Source of the DNA: Paramarasmius palmivorus
Taxonomy: Eukaryota; Basidiomycota; Agaricomycetes; Agaricales; Marasmiaceae
Assembly (NCBI GenBank): GCA_037176845.1
Contig: JAYKXP010000047.1
Span: forward strand, 346,693-410,692
Reading direction: 5' to 3'
DNA: 64,000 bases
The notes below the pieces were generated by a model, which ran no database searches, was not told the origin of the DNA, and saw only the letters and a list, made by a program, of their open reading frames with translations. Both the position numbers and the translations under genes were made by a program. Shown here one piece after another: positions 11,859 through 24,139 of the stretch. Position 1 is the stretch's first letter; each line of letters starts with the position of its first letter.

Positions 11859-13459
11859 ATGTACGGCTTGTCTCTTCTCCTCCTTGCAGGCTCTGCCCTC
11901 GCTACTCCCTTCAAGCGCTTTCATGGTCTTTCCGTCAAAGTTTCGGGACCTTCTACTAGCGTGGCTTCAATCGATGACTTGAAGTTCACCGCCGAAGTTA
12001 CCAACACTGGTGCTGAGGCTGTCAAGGTTCTCAAGTACAACACCGTCTTGGACAACCTCCCTACGCGTTCCTTCGCGGTCACCAAAGACGGAGCCGCTGT
12101 GCCTTTCACTGGTATCAAGGTGCATTTGATGATTACTTCTGCTTCCGAACTCACGCTGAAAGTTTACACAGCTCACCGTCTCTTTGGAAAACAACGAAGA
12201 GGCTTTCACCACCATCCAGAGCGGAGAGACCGTCACCGTCGAACATGACAGTCAGTACCACTTTCCCGATTCCGACTTCCTTTACTGAGATGTTTGAATA
12301 GTTTCCGACCTCTTCGACTTTGCCTCTGCTGGTGCCGGAACCTTCTCCTTCGAGCCCATCACCGACCTTAAGGTCGCTGGCATCGAAGAAGAGGTTATCA
12401 GCCCCTCTGCTCTTGCCAAAGTTTCCCTTGCTACTCAGGCCATCGAAGTTACTGTTACTGGCGAGATTAGCAACAAGGAGTTGAGAGTTCACAACAAAAA
12501 ACGTGCTGTTTCTGTTTGCTCCAACTCCTCCCAGAAATCATTCATTGATGCTAGGTGTGTTTCTTGATACCTTTTCTTGAACCCTGGTAACGAACGTATT
12601 TGCTATGGCAGCTACACCGAGGCAAAGGCACTCGCCCGTACCGCTTCTAGTTACATCAGCTCCCGCGGTACTAGCGACAGCCTTTTCAGGGCTTACTGGA
12701 AGACCAACTCCGCTTCGAGTATTACCAGTGTTTTCAATGCCGTTGCCAACGAAAGCGGAAGCAGGCCGTGAGTTCACGAACCTAATTGTCTGGTGCTTGA
12801 CACTTAACGATACCCTTTAGTCTCAGTTGCTCTGACCCTTACGGTGTCTGCACTGGCGGAGTGATTGCCTACACTGTGATCTCCACCACCAACGTGAGTT
12901 GTCCAATTTCTACAAGTGCGCAGAGTCCAATTATGGCGATATACAGATCTACTTCTGCAGTATCTTCTACAACGAAGTTACCACCAGCCGTCTTTGCAGC
13001 GGAACCACTGTTGCTTCCCGGTAGCTATGTATTTCCTTTCTAGATGGACTAATGCTGATTATGATCAACAGTAACATCCGTGGTGGCACCACCCTCCACG
13101 AGGTGAGATATCTACTTAGAGAATCAAGTTTCACGCACTGATCCGCTGCTGTAGCTCACTCACGCTCTTTCTGGAACTGACGGTATGTTTCTATGCACTG
13201 GTCAAGTTAGGCATTGTCTGAACATTCACGTAGATGTCACCTACGGTTGCAGTGCCGACCAAAGGTAAGCAACTCTTTGATAGAATCATGATCGTTGAAC
13301 TCATCTCGACAAACTCCAGTCTTAGCGCTGGCAACCAAAGGGCCAATGCTGACAACTACAACGTGAGTCTTTCGCTTTTCGGTGTCCGAGGCCCTAAAAC
13401 TCACCGTGGGATTCACTTAGTGCTTCTCCACTCAAGTCTACGCCAGCACTCAATGCTAA
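11859..13459 (+). CDS. deuterolysin/peptidyl-Lys metalloendopeptidase (M35, aspzincin)
   Basis: Secreted zinc endopeptidase of family M35. The protein starts with a signal peptide (MYGLSLLLLAGSALA). A propeptide of about 160 residues follows and ends at a Lys-Lys-Arg Kex2-type site, after which the mature enzyme begins AVSVCSNSS. The zinc motif HELTH is split by an intron (HE before it, LTH after, around 13100-13160). It is followed by ALSGTD and DVTYGC on the next exon, giving the aspzincin GTD...YG third-ligand region. The C-terminus ends STQC. About ten short GT-AG introns keep frame, for example 12120-12171. All catalytic elements are present, so the gene looks functional. It probably serves extracellular protein degradation. 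It closely resembles the lysine-specific enzymes of Grifola and Armillaria, but specificity cannot be read with certainty. Confidence 0.92.
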
Positions 13460-13846
13460 GCTAGTTCATGGAAAATGGGCATGGCTGGGTTCGCGGCTTT
13501 AGATTCCCTGTCAACGATCTCGATTTTGAAAGTTGTATATGTAACGAGTTAGATCTGGTAATATAAACAGAAACTCCTTTGAACGTCGAACATCCAAGGC
13601 TATGGGCCCATAACTTGAAGATTGGTATCTCCGCATATTCCACTAGTCCAGAGATTCAAACCTTGGTGACCATAAGTATGCCCAATATGCCACTGCACCT
13701 GTCCTCAATGAATGAATCAGAGAGTAACTCCGCAAACAGTTGAGCCGGACAACAACTTGAACGCGGCATTGAGCTATCTATATATCTATCTTCTCCATGT
13801 TTCTTCTTTTCACCTTCGGACGGGATTGGAGTGGGATAGATGCTCA
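13460..13846. other. intergenic between protease and aminopeptidase
   Basis: About 390 bp holding the 3' region of the protease and the 5' region of the aminopeptidase. No gene or repeat was seen. Confidence 0.5.
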
Positions 13847-15251
13847 ATGACTTTTGCAACTTCCATTTGTCGTAGTTTCTATCTCACCGACAAGATTCGG
13901 ACACGACTATCTTTGCCGCGCACCCTCGTTTTTTCCAACCGCAAGCCCCGGCTGGTTTCAACCTCTCAGGCACACTCAAGCACCGTTTACGACGAAAATT
14001 CGGATGCGGACTGCTTCGGGACCTACAGTGTAATTCTACCAGAAGAACCCTACGTCTTTGGCGTTTCTCATATCAAGCCTCGGGAGGTGCCAGAATGGAT
14101 TCAAAGGCCATCATATGCCATGAAGAGAAAAACCACGCGACAAGGGCTCACACGAGAGGCGAAGGTTGCTCTAGGTGGAGAGGAGGAAGAAAAACTGCGA
14201 GCATCCAGTCGCTTGGCAAGGGATGTTAGGAGATTTTGCAGGGTCTCTGGTCAAGGTGTCGTCTATTACCACCGTCATAGAACACATGTCTTATTGACTT
14301 ACTTTTTATTTCAGGCCGGAGTAACTACAAACCAGATCGACGCTGCAATACATGAATACATTTGCTCTCATGGTGCCTACCCATCCCCTTTGCTCTACCA
14401 AGGCTTCCCAAAGTCTTGCTGTACCAGCGTCAACAATGTGATTCGTACATGGTATTCCAGATGAGTGTGTGCCGTCCCACGTTTTGCGCTCCTCGGGTTC
14501 TGACATTCACCGATGTAGCCGCCCTCTCGAAGACGGAGATCTCGTCAACATCGACATTACAGTTCATTTGAATGGATATCATGGAGATACCTCGCAAACC
14601 TGGTTTGTAGGCGACGTGGTACGTTATATTCTGGCGCCTCCTCCTTCATGACTTACATGCAGCCCTTGTAGGATCGACCGGGCCAGCTACTATGGGAAAT
14701 AACGAACAAGGCTTTATACGCAGGAATCCAAGCCTGTGGTCCAGGAAAACCATTCAAGGGTATTGGAAAAGCCATCCACAACCTGGTAAAGGAGCCGTAT
14801 AAAGGGATTCGACTTTTGCATATCCCAGCAATTCAGTGGGCATGGGATTAGTAGCGAGTTCCACCAGCTTCCGTGGATTTGGCATCATCGTGAGTATTGT
14901 GACAAATACTATTGTACTTGCGGAGAATGTGACCGGACATGATTTTATAGCGAACGATGAACCGGGGGTCATGCAGCCCGGTCATTGTTTCACAATAGAA
15001 GTAAGTCTTATGCCAATAGCTCAACTTCGTGGGTTGGCTAACCGGTTTCGATTTCAGCCAATCATTATACAAGGCAAGGAGCCGAACGGTTGGATATTTC
15101 CCGACGGATGGACAGCTAGTACAGAGGTCAGCCATTGGAATGATTTGCTCACGCTCGAAGCTGATGATTAACCCAGAACTGCGCCCGGAGCGCTCAAGCA
15201 GAGCATACTGTTCTCATTACTGAACACGGCGTTGACGTTCTCACTGAGTGA
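13847..15251 (+). pseudogene. methionine aminopeptidase, type I (mitochondrial 1D-like), frameshifted
   Basis: Would remove N-terminal Met from proteins, probably in mitochondria. The start at 13847 is followed by a basic, Ser-rich presequence. Family blocks follow in order: REVPEWIQRPSYA, AGVTTNQIDAAIHEYI, AYPSPLLYQGFPKSCCTSVN, then [25 protein letters not shown] (metal-ligand Asp residues), FSGHGI (metal-ligand His), NDEPGVMQPGHCFTIEP (metal-ligand Glu), and a tail with HTVLITEHGVDVLTE. The frame is broken twice: near 14440-14447, just before the conserved His-Gly, and in an AAAGGG run near 14797-14803. Each break needs a one-base correction. Either the gene is dead or these are assembly indels. 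Its stop is 62 bp from the convergent nitronate monooxygenase stop. Confidence 0.85.
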
Positions 15252-15313
15252 TCGCTAGCAATACGTGTACGTTTCATGATAATACAATAAATAATAGGCC
15301 GGAAATACAAGGG

Positions 15314-16742
15314 TTACAGCTTGGCGCTCTTTACCAGGCGTGCTTTTGATTGAAGGAGTTCCGCTGCCTCGTTAACCATATTATCGACGATGGTCTGGAA
15401 TGGGAGTGCAGATCAGTACACGAACCAACAAGTTTTGCCAACAAACCAACCTTTGCGGGTAGGACCTCATCGATGAGTGCCGCAACCCGGCCCATGAGCC
15501 AAGGGCGACCTTTGATAAAGTTTTCGGGGTGCTTCTCGACATCGTCCTGGAAAGGGATCACGCCCCGGTTACAGAGCTCTTGGATCTCAGCTTGACGTTT
15601 CGTTTCCCTGACGAAGAGTGTTAGTGTACCGGATACGAATCTTGTTCAGCAAAAGACTGACCATTCTTCGACGTAAGGTGTCTTGAACACTCTGAGGAGA
15701 CAGGAAAGTTAGCTAAATCATAGATAGAAGAGCGACAACATACCGTAGGGGTCTCCCGGAATAGATGACAGTACGGATGTTGTCCTCGAAACCGCTCTTA
15801 ACAACGGACTCTTTGTGTAGCTTGGGAGCTGCTGCTTCAACGGCCGCGACAAATCTTGTACCGACCCCTGTGGGAGTTTTAATCGAGTGAATGAAGAGGG
15901 GGTTATCCTCAAGACTCACAAACAGCCTGAGCACCCCACATCAGATTTGCCGCAAGACTACGCCCATCATAGATCGCTCCAGCACCAACGACGTAAATCG
16001 GACCACCAGTCAATTCACTCTTCTTTCCTTTGACTTCGTCCACGCAAGCAGGGATAAGAATGCTCGCAGGCAAGTCACCCGTGTGTCCTCCACCTTCGCC
16101 TGCTTGTGCACATATGAGGTCAACACCGACTGAAAGGGCCTTGGCAACATGTTTGGGGTGGCCGACCTGTAATAGTTGCTCAGTGTACAAATCAATTTTA
16201 TGATGTGAATTACGCGACCGACCATGTTCATGACGACTATTCCGGCTTTATGAAGCTTCTCTACGGCCCATCTCGGTGGAATGCCGACAGCACAGACGAA
16301 TAACTTGGTTCCTTCTTCAATAATGACATCAATGAGCTCGGGGAGCTGACCATGGGTATAGTCGTACTGCAAATCTTGTCAGGAAAACAGCGCATTGTCA
16401 CAGATGAACAGGTGACGCACGTTGGTCTTTCTAGCGTTTCCCCCCACTTGAGGTAATGCAAGGTCTACACCGAATGGAGCATTCTTGTCGATGAGGTGGG
16501 CCTTAATGTCTTGAATCTGTTGCCGCATAACCTTGGGCGTATATCCTAGGCCGCCGAGGCACCCCAGACCCCCTGCATTCGTGACCGCAGCCACTAATTC
16601 AGAACCTGTTTCTCTAGTTAGATACTTAAGCGAAACGTACGAGAACAAAAAGAGACTCGCCAGCTGCAACATTCATACCAGCAAGCAATACAGGATGCTT
16701 GATACCAAACATCTCAGTTATTGGTGTCGAGATCAAGGCCAT
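15314..16742 (-). CDS. nitronate monooxygenase (2-nitropropane dioxygenase family)
   Basis: FMN-dependent enzyme that oxidises alkyl nitronates such as propionate 3-nitronate. It has a TIM-barrel fold. The N-terminus reads ISTPITEMFGIKHPVLLAGM. It is followed by LVAAVTNAGGLGCLGGLG, the signature AQAGEGGGHTGD with the catalytic-type His, YVVGAGAIYDGRSLAANLMW and WVGTRFVAAVEA, and the protein ends in VKSAKL. About eight exons join in frame. The first intron after GMNVAAG is best explained as GC-AG (donor GCGAGT), because the only GT alternative would leave a 36-bp intron and an insertion. No lesion was seen. It probably detoxifies nitro compounds. Confidence is high for the family, lower for the exact substrate. 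Confidence 0.9.
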
Positions 16743-17009
16743 GGTCGATACTTGAGGCTGGCACGAACGAGTACTTGAGCAATCGAATGAAGCTCTTTCT
16801 AGGTTTAAAAACAGGAATAACGGTTACTGAAGCAACCGAGCCCCGGATAAAGAGAGGACATGGGGGTAAAGAGAAAGGTCAGCCGACCGGGGAAGTATCC
16901 CACGGACAGGGAAGCTTCATTGACATCAACATCACAGTTAAATAACATCCTTGACAGCGTCGACGAGTTCTTAGTTCGTGATGCCCTCTGATCTCGACCA
17001 GCCTCCTCG

Positions 17010-18884
17010 TTGGCAAGGTCACCAGGCTCAGAATGCAGCAGCCGGAAAATCACCTCTTTTTTATCCCTACCGACGGTTTCCGACGATAGTTGGCTTTCGG
17101 AAACAAGTACGGATGCGACTTCAACTCTCGGAACGCTCGCAGGGCCTGGATCTCTTTCTGGAAGGATCATATACCGGCTTGGAAAGCTTACACTCAAGGG
17201 AGTCGACAGAATCATTATAAACCGACGGTTGTTGGCCATTTCAAACCATTTTCCTCACGGAAACTCAACCGAGTCCCAAGGAATCCGGGAGATGTATCGA
17301 GACCTACTAGAGCTATCAAGGTGCGTCTGCTAGGCTTCAACTTTATTCCACGATAACACCCTTCGAATGTTTTGCAAGACCTAACATGTATTCGGGGGCG
17401 ATACAAGCGCAAGCACTGCAACTTCTACTTGCGCAAGTGGGTTCCAGAAATACAAAACACCTGCTCGAAGCCTTATCGGAGTGGCCCCAAATTGAGATTC
17501 AGCTACTCTTTTCGGGCATTCTATCTCGATTCAATGCTATATTGTGTGTTGAAGCTACCTGTTTCTTCTCGACGTTTGGCTAATTCAGTATACTTCAGGA
17601 TGGACTTTCGCTCCACCGAGAAATACTTGAAGACCTCCATCATTAATTCATATCAAAATACGGTGCCCCAGTGGAATGATAGCTTCTTGGTTCCTCTTGT
17701 GGACTTCATGTCCCAAGTGATTACGCTGAGCAAGAGGCACTGCAAGTCAGTAACGGAGAGCGGTGTTTTGGACTTTTTTCTGCATCTATACCTCACCGAC
17801 TTCCGTGATCCACTAGCTCACCAAGACAGTAGTCGTACCTTTAGGAAGTCTGCCCTTTTGGGTGCATGCAACCACTTCCTTTTGACCTTGGTGGAGAACT
17901 TTGGGCTCAATGTCATCTCCGGACATCCTTTATCAACCATGTGGTCAATACATCCCGTCCTGAGATTCACTAGTAGCAGGGATGGCGAGGAAAGGCGCTG
18001 GGAACGAAGACGTCGATTCTGGTACACAAGTAGCAACACTTACATGGAATGCAGGATCGCATCCATTCTAGAGATAACAAGGGATGAGGAGAAGATTCTC
18101 GATACCGATAACGCCATGGACATAGTCACTGATTGCTTTCAACTACTAGGGTAAGGCTCTCACTTCCCTCTACAACCATCATCAACGATCTCTTTTATTC
18201 TAGACCCGAGTTTCCTGGCCGAGTCAGATTCGGAGCGTTACGATCGCTCTACGAGGTGATAGTCCAGAGATTCATGGCTCGATATGTTCGAACCAGGATA
18301 TGGAATGCCATAGGTTTTTATCTTTCCGAACTTCCTTTGGAGGTCTCGGTCGGGCTGTTGAACGGTGTTGTAGACATGCTGTCATCTCTCCTGTAAGCTT
18401 TGACACACAAGCTAATCTTCCATCACTAATTCGGGCATCTAGATCAGGGGATGAACCTGCGTCTAGCCAGTTTTGTTCTTACGAGGATGGGTCTCATTTT
18501 ACCGCAAAGGCCATCATTCATTTCATTCACTATTTCACCCTCGCCGCCGAATTTACTCATGTACGCAAGATAACCTTGTCTACAAGAATTCCCCGTTTTG
18601 CAGAGGATTCCGTGAACAGGTTAAAGGGGGCGTTCTCTTACGAGTCGAATTATACCATCCAGGAAAGGGACATCCCCAGCCAAGTGGCCCTCGAGCTATA
18701 TAGATCCCATTATCAATCAACGCTTCAGGTCCCCTATAGCCTGCATGTTTTACAATGGAGTTCGCTGCTCCTCAAAGATGTTGTGAAGTCTCCGCAGCGA
18801 AGGTTGCTGCTGGTGCCGGACACTTGGTGGGATCCGGGAGTAAATGACGACGTTGGCACAGGGGTGGACTTAATGTACGATTGA
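17010..18884 (+). CDS. uncharacterised Agaricomycete protein, family copy A
   Basis: I do not recognise a domain. Five or more exons run from about 17010. The conserved start region reads LPTVSDDSWLSE, followed by IIYRLGKLTLKGVD. Later blocks are LLLAQVGSR and WPQIEIQLLFSGILSRF, then a long exon with RKSALLGACNHFLL and ERRWERRRRFW, and a C-terminal half ending LVPDTWWDPGV. Predicted length is about 560 residues, mostly helical in character. Relative to copy B, the first ATG-proximal bases are out of frame by two bases, so the start is uncertain and this copy may lack a clean ATG. A tandem copy follows at 19178, including about 90 bp of matching upstream DNA. Confidence 0.6.
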
Positions 18885-19177
18885 TTTTGTGAATGGAAGC
18901 AGTAGCTGAAGTAGTCTGCTGTCGTACGAATTGATGCTATACGGTCAATGCTTATCAAGCGAGCTGTCGAGCGCCGATGTCTGCCTAGTTAATGCTGCAC
19001 AAATTTTTACAAGTCACAAATTGGGACAGTGCGCACGTGCTGTCGTGGTGAAAACTTTGACATCTGCATCATTCACACTGCTTCAATCACAGTCTATAGC
19101 TGACAGTATTGACGAGCAGTCTGTGATGCCCTCTTTTACCCTCCAGTCTCGCCGCTGGCAAAATTTCCAAATTCGAA

Positions 19178-19598
19178 ATGCAGCGAGAAAGCCCCAGTAA
19201 TTCTCTCTTGTCTCTACCGACGGTTTCCGACGATAGTTGGCATTCGGAAGCTAGTACGGATACGACCTCAGCTCTTGGAACAATTTCAGGCCCAGGAGCT
19301 CTTGCTGGCAGTGTTATTTACAGACTCGGAAAACTTACGCTTAAGGGAGTCGACAAAATCATCATAGCCCGGCGACTGTTGGCTATTTCGAATCACTTTC
19401 CTCATAGAAACTCAACGGAGTTCCAGGGTATCCGGGAGATGTATCGAGATCTATTAGAGCTATCGAGGTGCGTTCTTACAGCCTGGTTTGCCATGAAAAT
19501 GCCTGATGAATGTCTTATCAGACCTAATTTGTATCCGAGGGCGATTCAGGACCAGGCGCTTCGACTTCTCCTTGCGCAAGTGGGCTCCAGAAGCACGA
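19178..19598 (+). pseudogene. family copy B, 5' part, cut by the 25-kb insertion
   Basis: Tandem paralogue of the gene at 17010. The start ATG at 19178 gives MQRESPSNSLLSLPTVSDDS. Exon 1 matches copy A through EMYRDLLELSR, and exon 2 begins PNLYPRAIQ and runs through LLLAQVGSRST. Similarity to copy A stops abruptly after 19598, where unrelated AT-rich DNA begins. The missing continuation (from the equivalent of HLLEALSEWPQ in copy A) is found at 44712-45391. This shows that one gene was split. Confidence 0.75.
19594..19598. repeat. candidate 5-bp target duplication CACGA (partner at 44707-44711)
   Basis: The last host bases before similarity to copy A is lost are CACGA. The same five bases directly precede the host-like continuation at 44707. 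Joining the halves there leaves the frame off by one within a run of A residues, so the assignment is tentative. Confidence 0.35.
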
Positions 19599-20069
19599 GT
19601 TTCGGTGTCTTCATCGGACTTTAATTTATTTTGAATTTTGCTGCAAATTTCTGTGCAAAGGATCGTGATCACTTTTCTCTGTGTGAAATCTGCTTTCTGT
19701 GACAAAGCCCTTGTTGTAGTTTGGGATGGCATAAGGGGGACCTATGATCATGACCGTGAACGTTAGCGGTAGCACCTCTGATATCTAATAGTTTATATCA
19801 TGATCATGGGAGGAACGAGCTGACTTTTGTGATCCTACAGAATACCAAACTCGGGTTTACTTTTGTGACTAATGATTGCGACGAAGATTCATGACTCTTC
19901 ATTTGTACAAAACTTCGTGACTGAATTATTGCCTCCAGTTGCATGATCGGAATTTCGATAAACGCCATCATGTCCAAATCATGTCTCTTGCAATGTCTCT
20001 AGGATCATGTTCAACAGATCATGCTACTAAAAACCCCCATTCAACGTATCAACAACACTCCCATTCCTC
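19599..20069. promoter_or_regulatory. left terminal region with repeated GATCATG motifs
   Basis: AT-rich and non-coding. The heptamer GATCATG, or its complement CATGATC, occurs at about 19746, 19802, 19942, 20003 and 20017. Subterminal motif clusters like this often bind transposases; that role is inferred. Further copies lie near 35457-35475, between the divergent gene sets of the element. Confidence 0.35.
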
Positions 20070-21950
20070 ATGCAAGTTTTTCTACAACTTTTTCTCTTTT
20101 TCCTTGCGCTCAATATCAACCTGCCATGGACTACAGGGCAACCTCAGCCCAGCAGCTCCGGGCAGCTTCAAGTCAGCACTATACGAACATCCTACAGAGA
20201 ACTTGGGAGTCGTGTTAGCAGTGCTCTTCGAATGCAAATTGGTGATGCAGCTCAACTTCAGAGGCAGTACGACTCGGCAGAGAGCTTTCTACAGTCAGTA
20301 GAAAGGGTGCGTCCATCATTTGTCCTCACATTGAAGCATCAAGTTCATTACATCTCACAGCACGGGCATCTATTTGACGAGGAAGAGTTCATTATACTTC
20401 GGGACGGCATTTATGAGATGATATCTGCCCTAGGTGCTGCCATATCCAACTCTCAGGATGCCTCAGACTACGTTCCACCCCCTCTACTCCAAGAAAACAG
20501 AACAGGAAGAAGGGGCCGGCCCCGTAAAGAGATAGACCCTGCTCTGTTGGAACTATGTCTTCGTCACCGTGGCCCCACCCATCTTGCTCCAGTTTTCGGT
20601 TGCTCCTCACGTACCATCCGGCGTCGTGCACTTGACCACAACCTAGTGGAACCATGCCCGCCTGTATATGTCGAATTCGAGGACCCTGAGACTGGTGAAC
20701 GACTACGCTTCTATAAGTCGTCTACTGCTCCCATGTCCACACTTGCTGATGACGAGCTTGACACCGTCATTACCCATATTCTCGAGATCTTCCCCGCTTT
20801 TGGACGGCGCATGATCGATGGTCATTTGCAGCACCTGGGACATCGTGTTCCTCGTGAACGGATTCGGGCTTCATATGAACGTGTTGTTGGTTCACAGGCA
20901 CACCTGACGGCAAGAGAGGTTCAACGGCAACGGTATCGTGTGGCAGGGCCCAACGCATTATGGCACCATGATGGACAACACAGTGAGTTTTCAGTGGTAA
21001 ACGGAACAGCAGAACTTGATAAACCTTTCCTAGCTTTGATTCGCTGGCGTGTTGTCATCCATGCATTTGTCGACGGTTACTCTCGCATGGTCACAGCCAT
21101 CCAGGCCAGTGATAATAACCGTGCCGACACCGTGCTTGCCCTGTTCCTCGAAGCCATTGCCGAGCACGGTACACCAAGCAGAGTTAGAGGTGACCATGGT
21201 GTCGAGAATCTTGGAGTTGCTGAGTACATGGAATCCAATTTTGGAGTCGAGCGAGGGTCTTACATATGGGGCCGGTTAGTTGACTATTGAGCTGATAGGG
21301 AAATGGAATATAACTGACCTTTTTCCAGGAGTGTGCACAACATTCGCATTGAACGACTGTGGCGCGATGTTACAGCGGGTTTCGGCATGAAGTGGTACAA
21401 CTTCTTCTTTGACCTGGAATTGCGACATGGTCTTGTTCCCGACATCGACGGTCATATATGGCTTCTCCATCACCTCTTTCTTCCATCAATAGATCAAGAT
21501 GCTGCAGAATGGGCGGGTGCATGGAACTCCCACCGCATCCGATTGGAAGAGTCTAGGGACAGTTCTCCCAATGAACTGTTCATCTTTGGCGCATTACAAG
21601 ATGGATTGCGAGATCCGACGGGAGCTGTTGACGTTGTTGATGATATTGCTTCATATGGCGTTGATTGGGCAGACTTGAGTGATTCATCACTTCTACGTCA
21701 TCACAATCAGCACAATCAACATGAACTTGAACCCTTGGAACCTCATCATTCGCATCAGCCCCCTCATCTGAACCTCGTAGAAGTTCCAGAATTTGAAGCA
21801 CCGTTTGACAATGAGGAACAGGCTACCATGTTTTTTGAGGGGTTGGAAGCGATTCCAGAGTATTACTCACGGAACATGAATGATCGCGAGCAACTTTGGA
21901 CGCAAGCACTCCGGCTGCTGCGTACAGCTCTTTCCCTAGGTTCTCAATAA
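20070..21950 (+). CDS. DDE/rve-type integrase 1 of the giant element
   Basis: Predicted transposase/integrase. The N-terminal part is helical and contains a helix-turn-helix-like segment (RGRPRKEIDPALLEL, then FGCSSRTIRRRALDH). The catalytic core has ALWHHDGQH (first Asp), VVIHAFVDGYSRMVTAI, RGDHGVEN (second Asp) and VHNIRIERLWRDV (Glu), which together form a DDE triad. A 51-bp intron (20983-21033) interrupts the core just after DGQH, and a second intron (21275-21328) lies just before the VHNIRIERLW block; removing both gives continuous homology. The core resembles uncharacterised integrase-core proteins shared by fungi and fishes. The in-frame ATG at 20070 gives a hydrophobic N-terminus, so the real start may be downstream. 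No lesion was seen. Confidence 0.8.
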
Positions 21951-22128
21951 CCACTATTTAGTATCACTTCTACTAGATACCATATGTGAATGCAATGTTG
22001 CTTTTCAATCGAATAACTCTTTTTGCTGTGTTTGACTTCGGTGAGTCTGCTTACATCATATCACGGCTGAGGAAATTTTCGTGACGACTCATAGCCCCTT
22101 TTTTTACCCATCTACTTGCCTTTACAAC

Positions 22129-23964
22129 ATGTCCGATGCACCTAAGGACTGCAATACGGGCACACTACAGCGGGACTTAAATGTTGCTGTAAACGCTGCT
22201 CAAGTCCTATCTTTAGGTGAGTGTTTTTGAAATCTAAGTGCGTCAACAAAGGATCTAAGTGACTGGAAAGGCTTAGACACTCCTTACAAAGCTCACTTTC
22301 AAACCAACAATGCACCTTCCTCTTATGAGGCTCAAGCAATTGCGGTGCTGCTTCAAAACCCAAGGGACAACATCAATCTTTTGGATAGCCACATCGAAGC
22401 TATGAAAAATGCTCGAGATCTGATTGCATCGTTCATTGATGACCATATACCCTTGCTCTCTCCCATACGTCGGGTCACTGATGACGTTCTCAACCTTGTA
22501 TTCCATGAATGCCTCTCAGACAATATTTTCCCGCAGCAGGAGGTTGTTCCGCTGACCCTCTCTGCTGTGTGTCGGCGATGGAGAGTTCTGGTACGAGATA
22601 GCCCTCAGCTCTGGAGCCAAATTTATGTCTCGATTCCTGCACTGCAGATACGTTCCCAGTGGGCGCTCGAGGAGTTTCAGCTACAGCTGGAGAATATTCA
22701 GAAGTGTCTACAGATGTGGTTAGATCGTTCCGGCCAAGTGCCCCTAGCAATCACCATTAGGGTTGCTGACCAGCGAGGGTACAATGGACCAGAGGCAGCG
22801 GAATTATTGGCTATGCAATGTCGTATTGTTCAGCTCCTTGTCCCATCTGCTCATCGTTGGCGGGCCATTTCCCTGGCTGTTCCACATTACATGAAGGACG
22901 TGCTCAGTCTCGTACAGGTCGAGCAATTGAAGCATTTTCGCCAGCTTGAGCTTCTTCCGATCTTCCACTTGTACGATTCTCCTTCGGCCTCGCATTTCCC
23001 AATCCCTGAATCACTGTTCCTCCCCACCTCTCTGGTATATTTGGCCAATCACACAGACTACCCCACTCCTCAATGTCGTTGGGAGCATTTGGCCGACTTG
23101 CATCTATCCCCCCAGAGCTATTCTGGTGCACAGCAGTCGCTGTTAGACACCAAAATCATTCCGATCATTGCCACGGCCTCCAAGACACTGAAACGATGCT
23201 CCATCGACATTTGGTTGACCAAAAACCACTTTGTCTGGACAGAGATCGTATTCACAAAACTGGAGCATTTTGACATCACCATTCATAGTAACGGATTATC
23301 CCTAGCGGAAGTTATGGAGAGGCTGAAGCAGTGGGACACCTACAACCGTACACCAAATCTCAAACATCTCTCCATCTGTCACCTTAGCTCGCATTCTGAG
23401 CCCGAACAAAGTGTATGGCCAGAATGGCCATTTTTTCGCTGGTTGGGTATGCAGGAGCAGGAGAAACTGGGATCAATAGAGTTACATGTCAAGATGACAC
23501 CCACAGTTGCGATGCAATGCTTCACCTCTCTCGGTCCGAGAGTGCGTACTCTTAGCTTATTTGTAGGACCCACCGAGACCTTGTCTTTCCTCTTGCACAT
23601 CTTTGCCACCGTGGATCCCTGGGAGAACACCGTATGTCCCTCCCTTCTTCACCTTGTTGTTGGCTCCAGCGATATTGAGGATGATGAATTGGACCACCTA
23701 ATTCTCACCTTTGCGGAGCGCCGGCGATTTTCAACAGATGGTGTCTTCGTTGCGAATTTAGAAACACTCAATGTCATCAGACGATTCCTTCCAAGGCAAC
23801 GTGAAATATTCATGGGCCGAGTTGAAGCAATGCGCAAAGATGGCCTCAACATTACATGGCAGTACCAGGACGATCGTTCCACTTGGGTTCACGCACCAGA
23901 AACAAGGTTATTTAACACATGGGGTGTGCAAGCGATGGTATCTCCTGGGATGCGTACTGTATAG
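22129..23964 (+). CDS. F-box-like protein
   Basis: Likely substrate-recognition type protein of the kind expanded in mushroom fungi. The start at 22129 gives MSDAPKDCNTGTLQRDLN. A 60-bp intron (22217-22276) is followed by a single long exon. Near residues 85-150 an F-box-like segment reads LLSPIRRVTDDVLNLVFHEC, followed by LTLSAVCRRWRVLVRDSPQL, which is typical of agaric F-box proteins. The rest is a long leucine-rich region without obvious regular repeats. The frame is intact, about 590 residues. It lies just downstream of integrase 1 in the same orientation. An SCF partner role is inferred. It could be a captured host gene, since such genes are abundant in these genomes. Confidence 0.7.
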
Positions 23965-24139
23965 ACCAGGAGTGTACAAACATGGTTGGTGGCAGTACTA
24001 TGGCTATCTGTGTACCTCTTCATTTAATTTTCAGGACATTCCTACACTCAAACTATGAGATTCTGTCGAGATCGTCCAGTGATACCTCTCTTGTCTTTGA
24101 CAGAAATGTAGTGTTTACACGTTTTGTGAATACTGTTCG

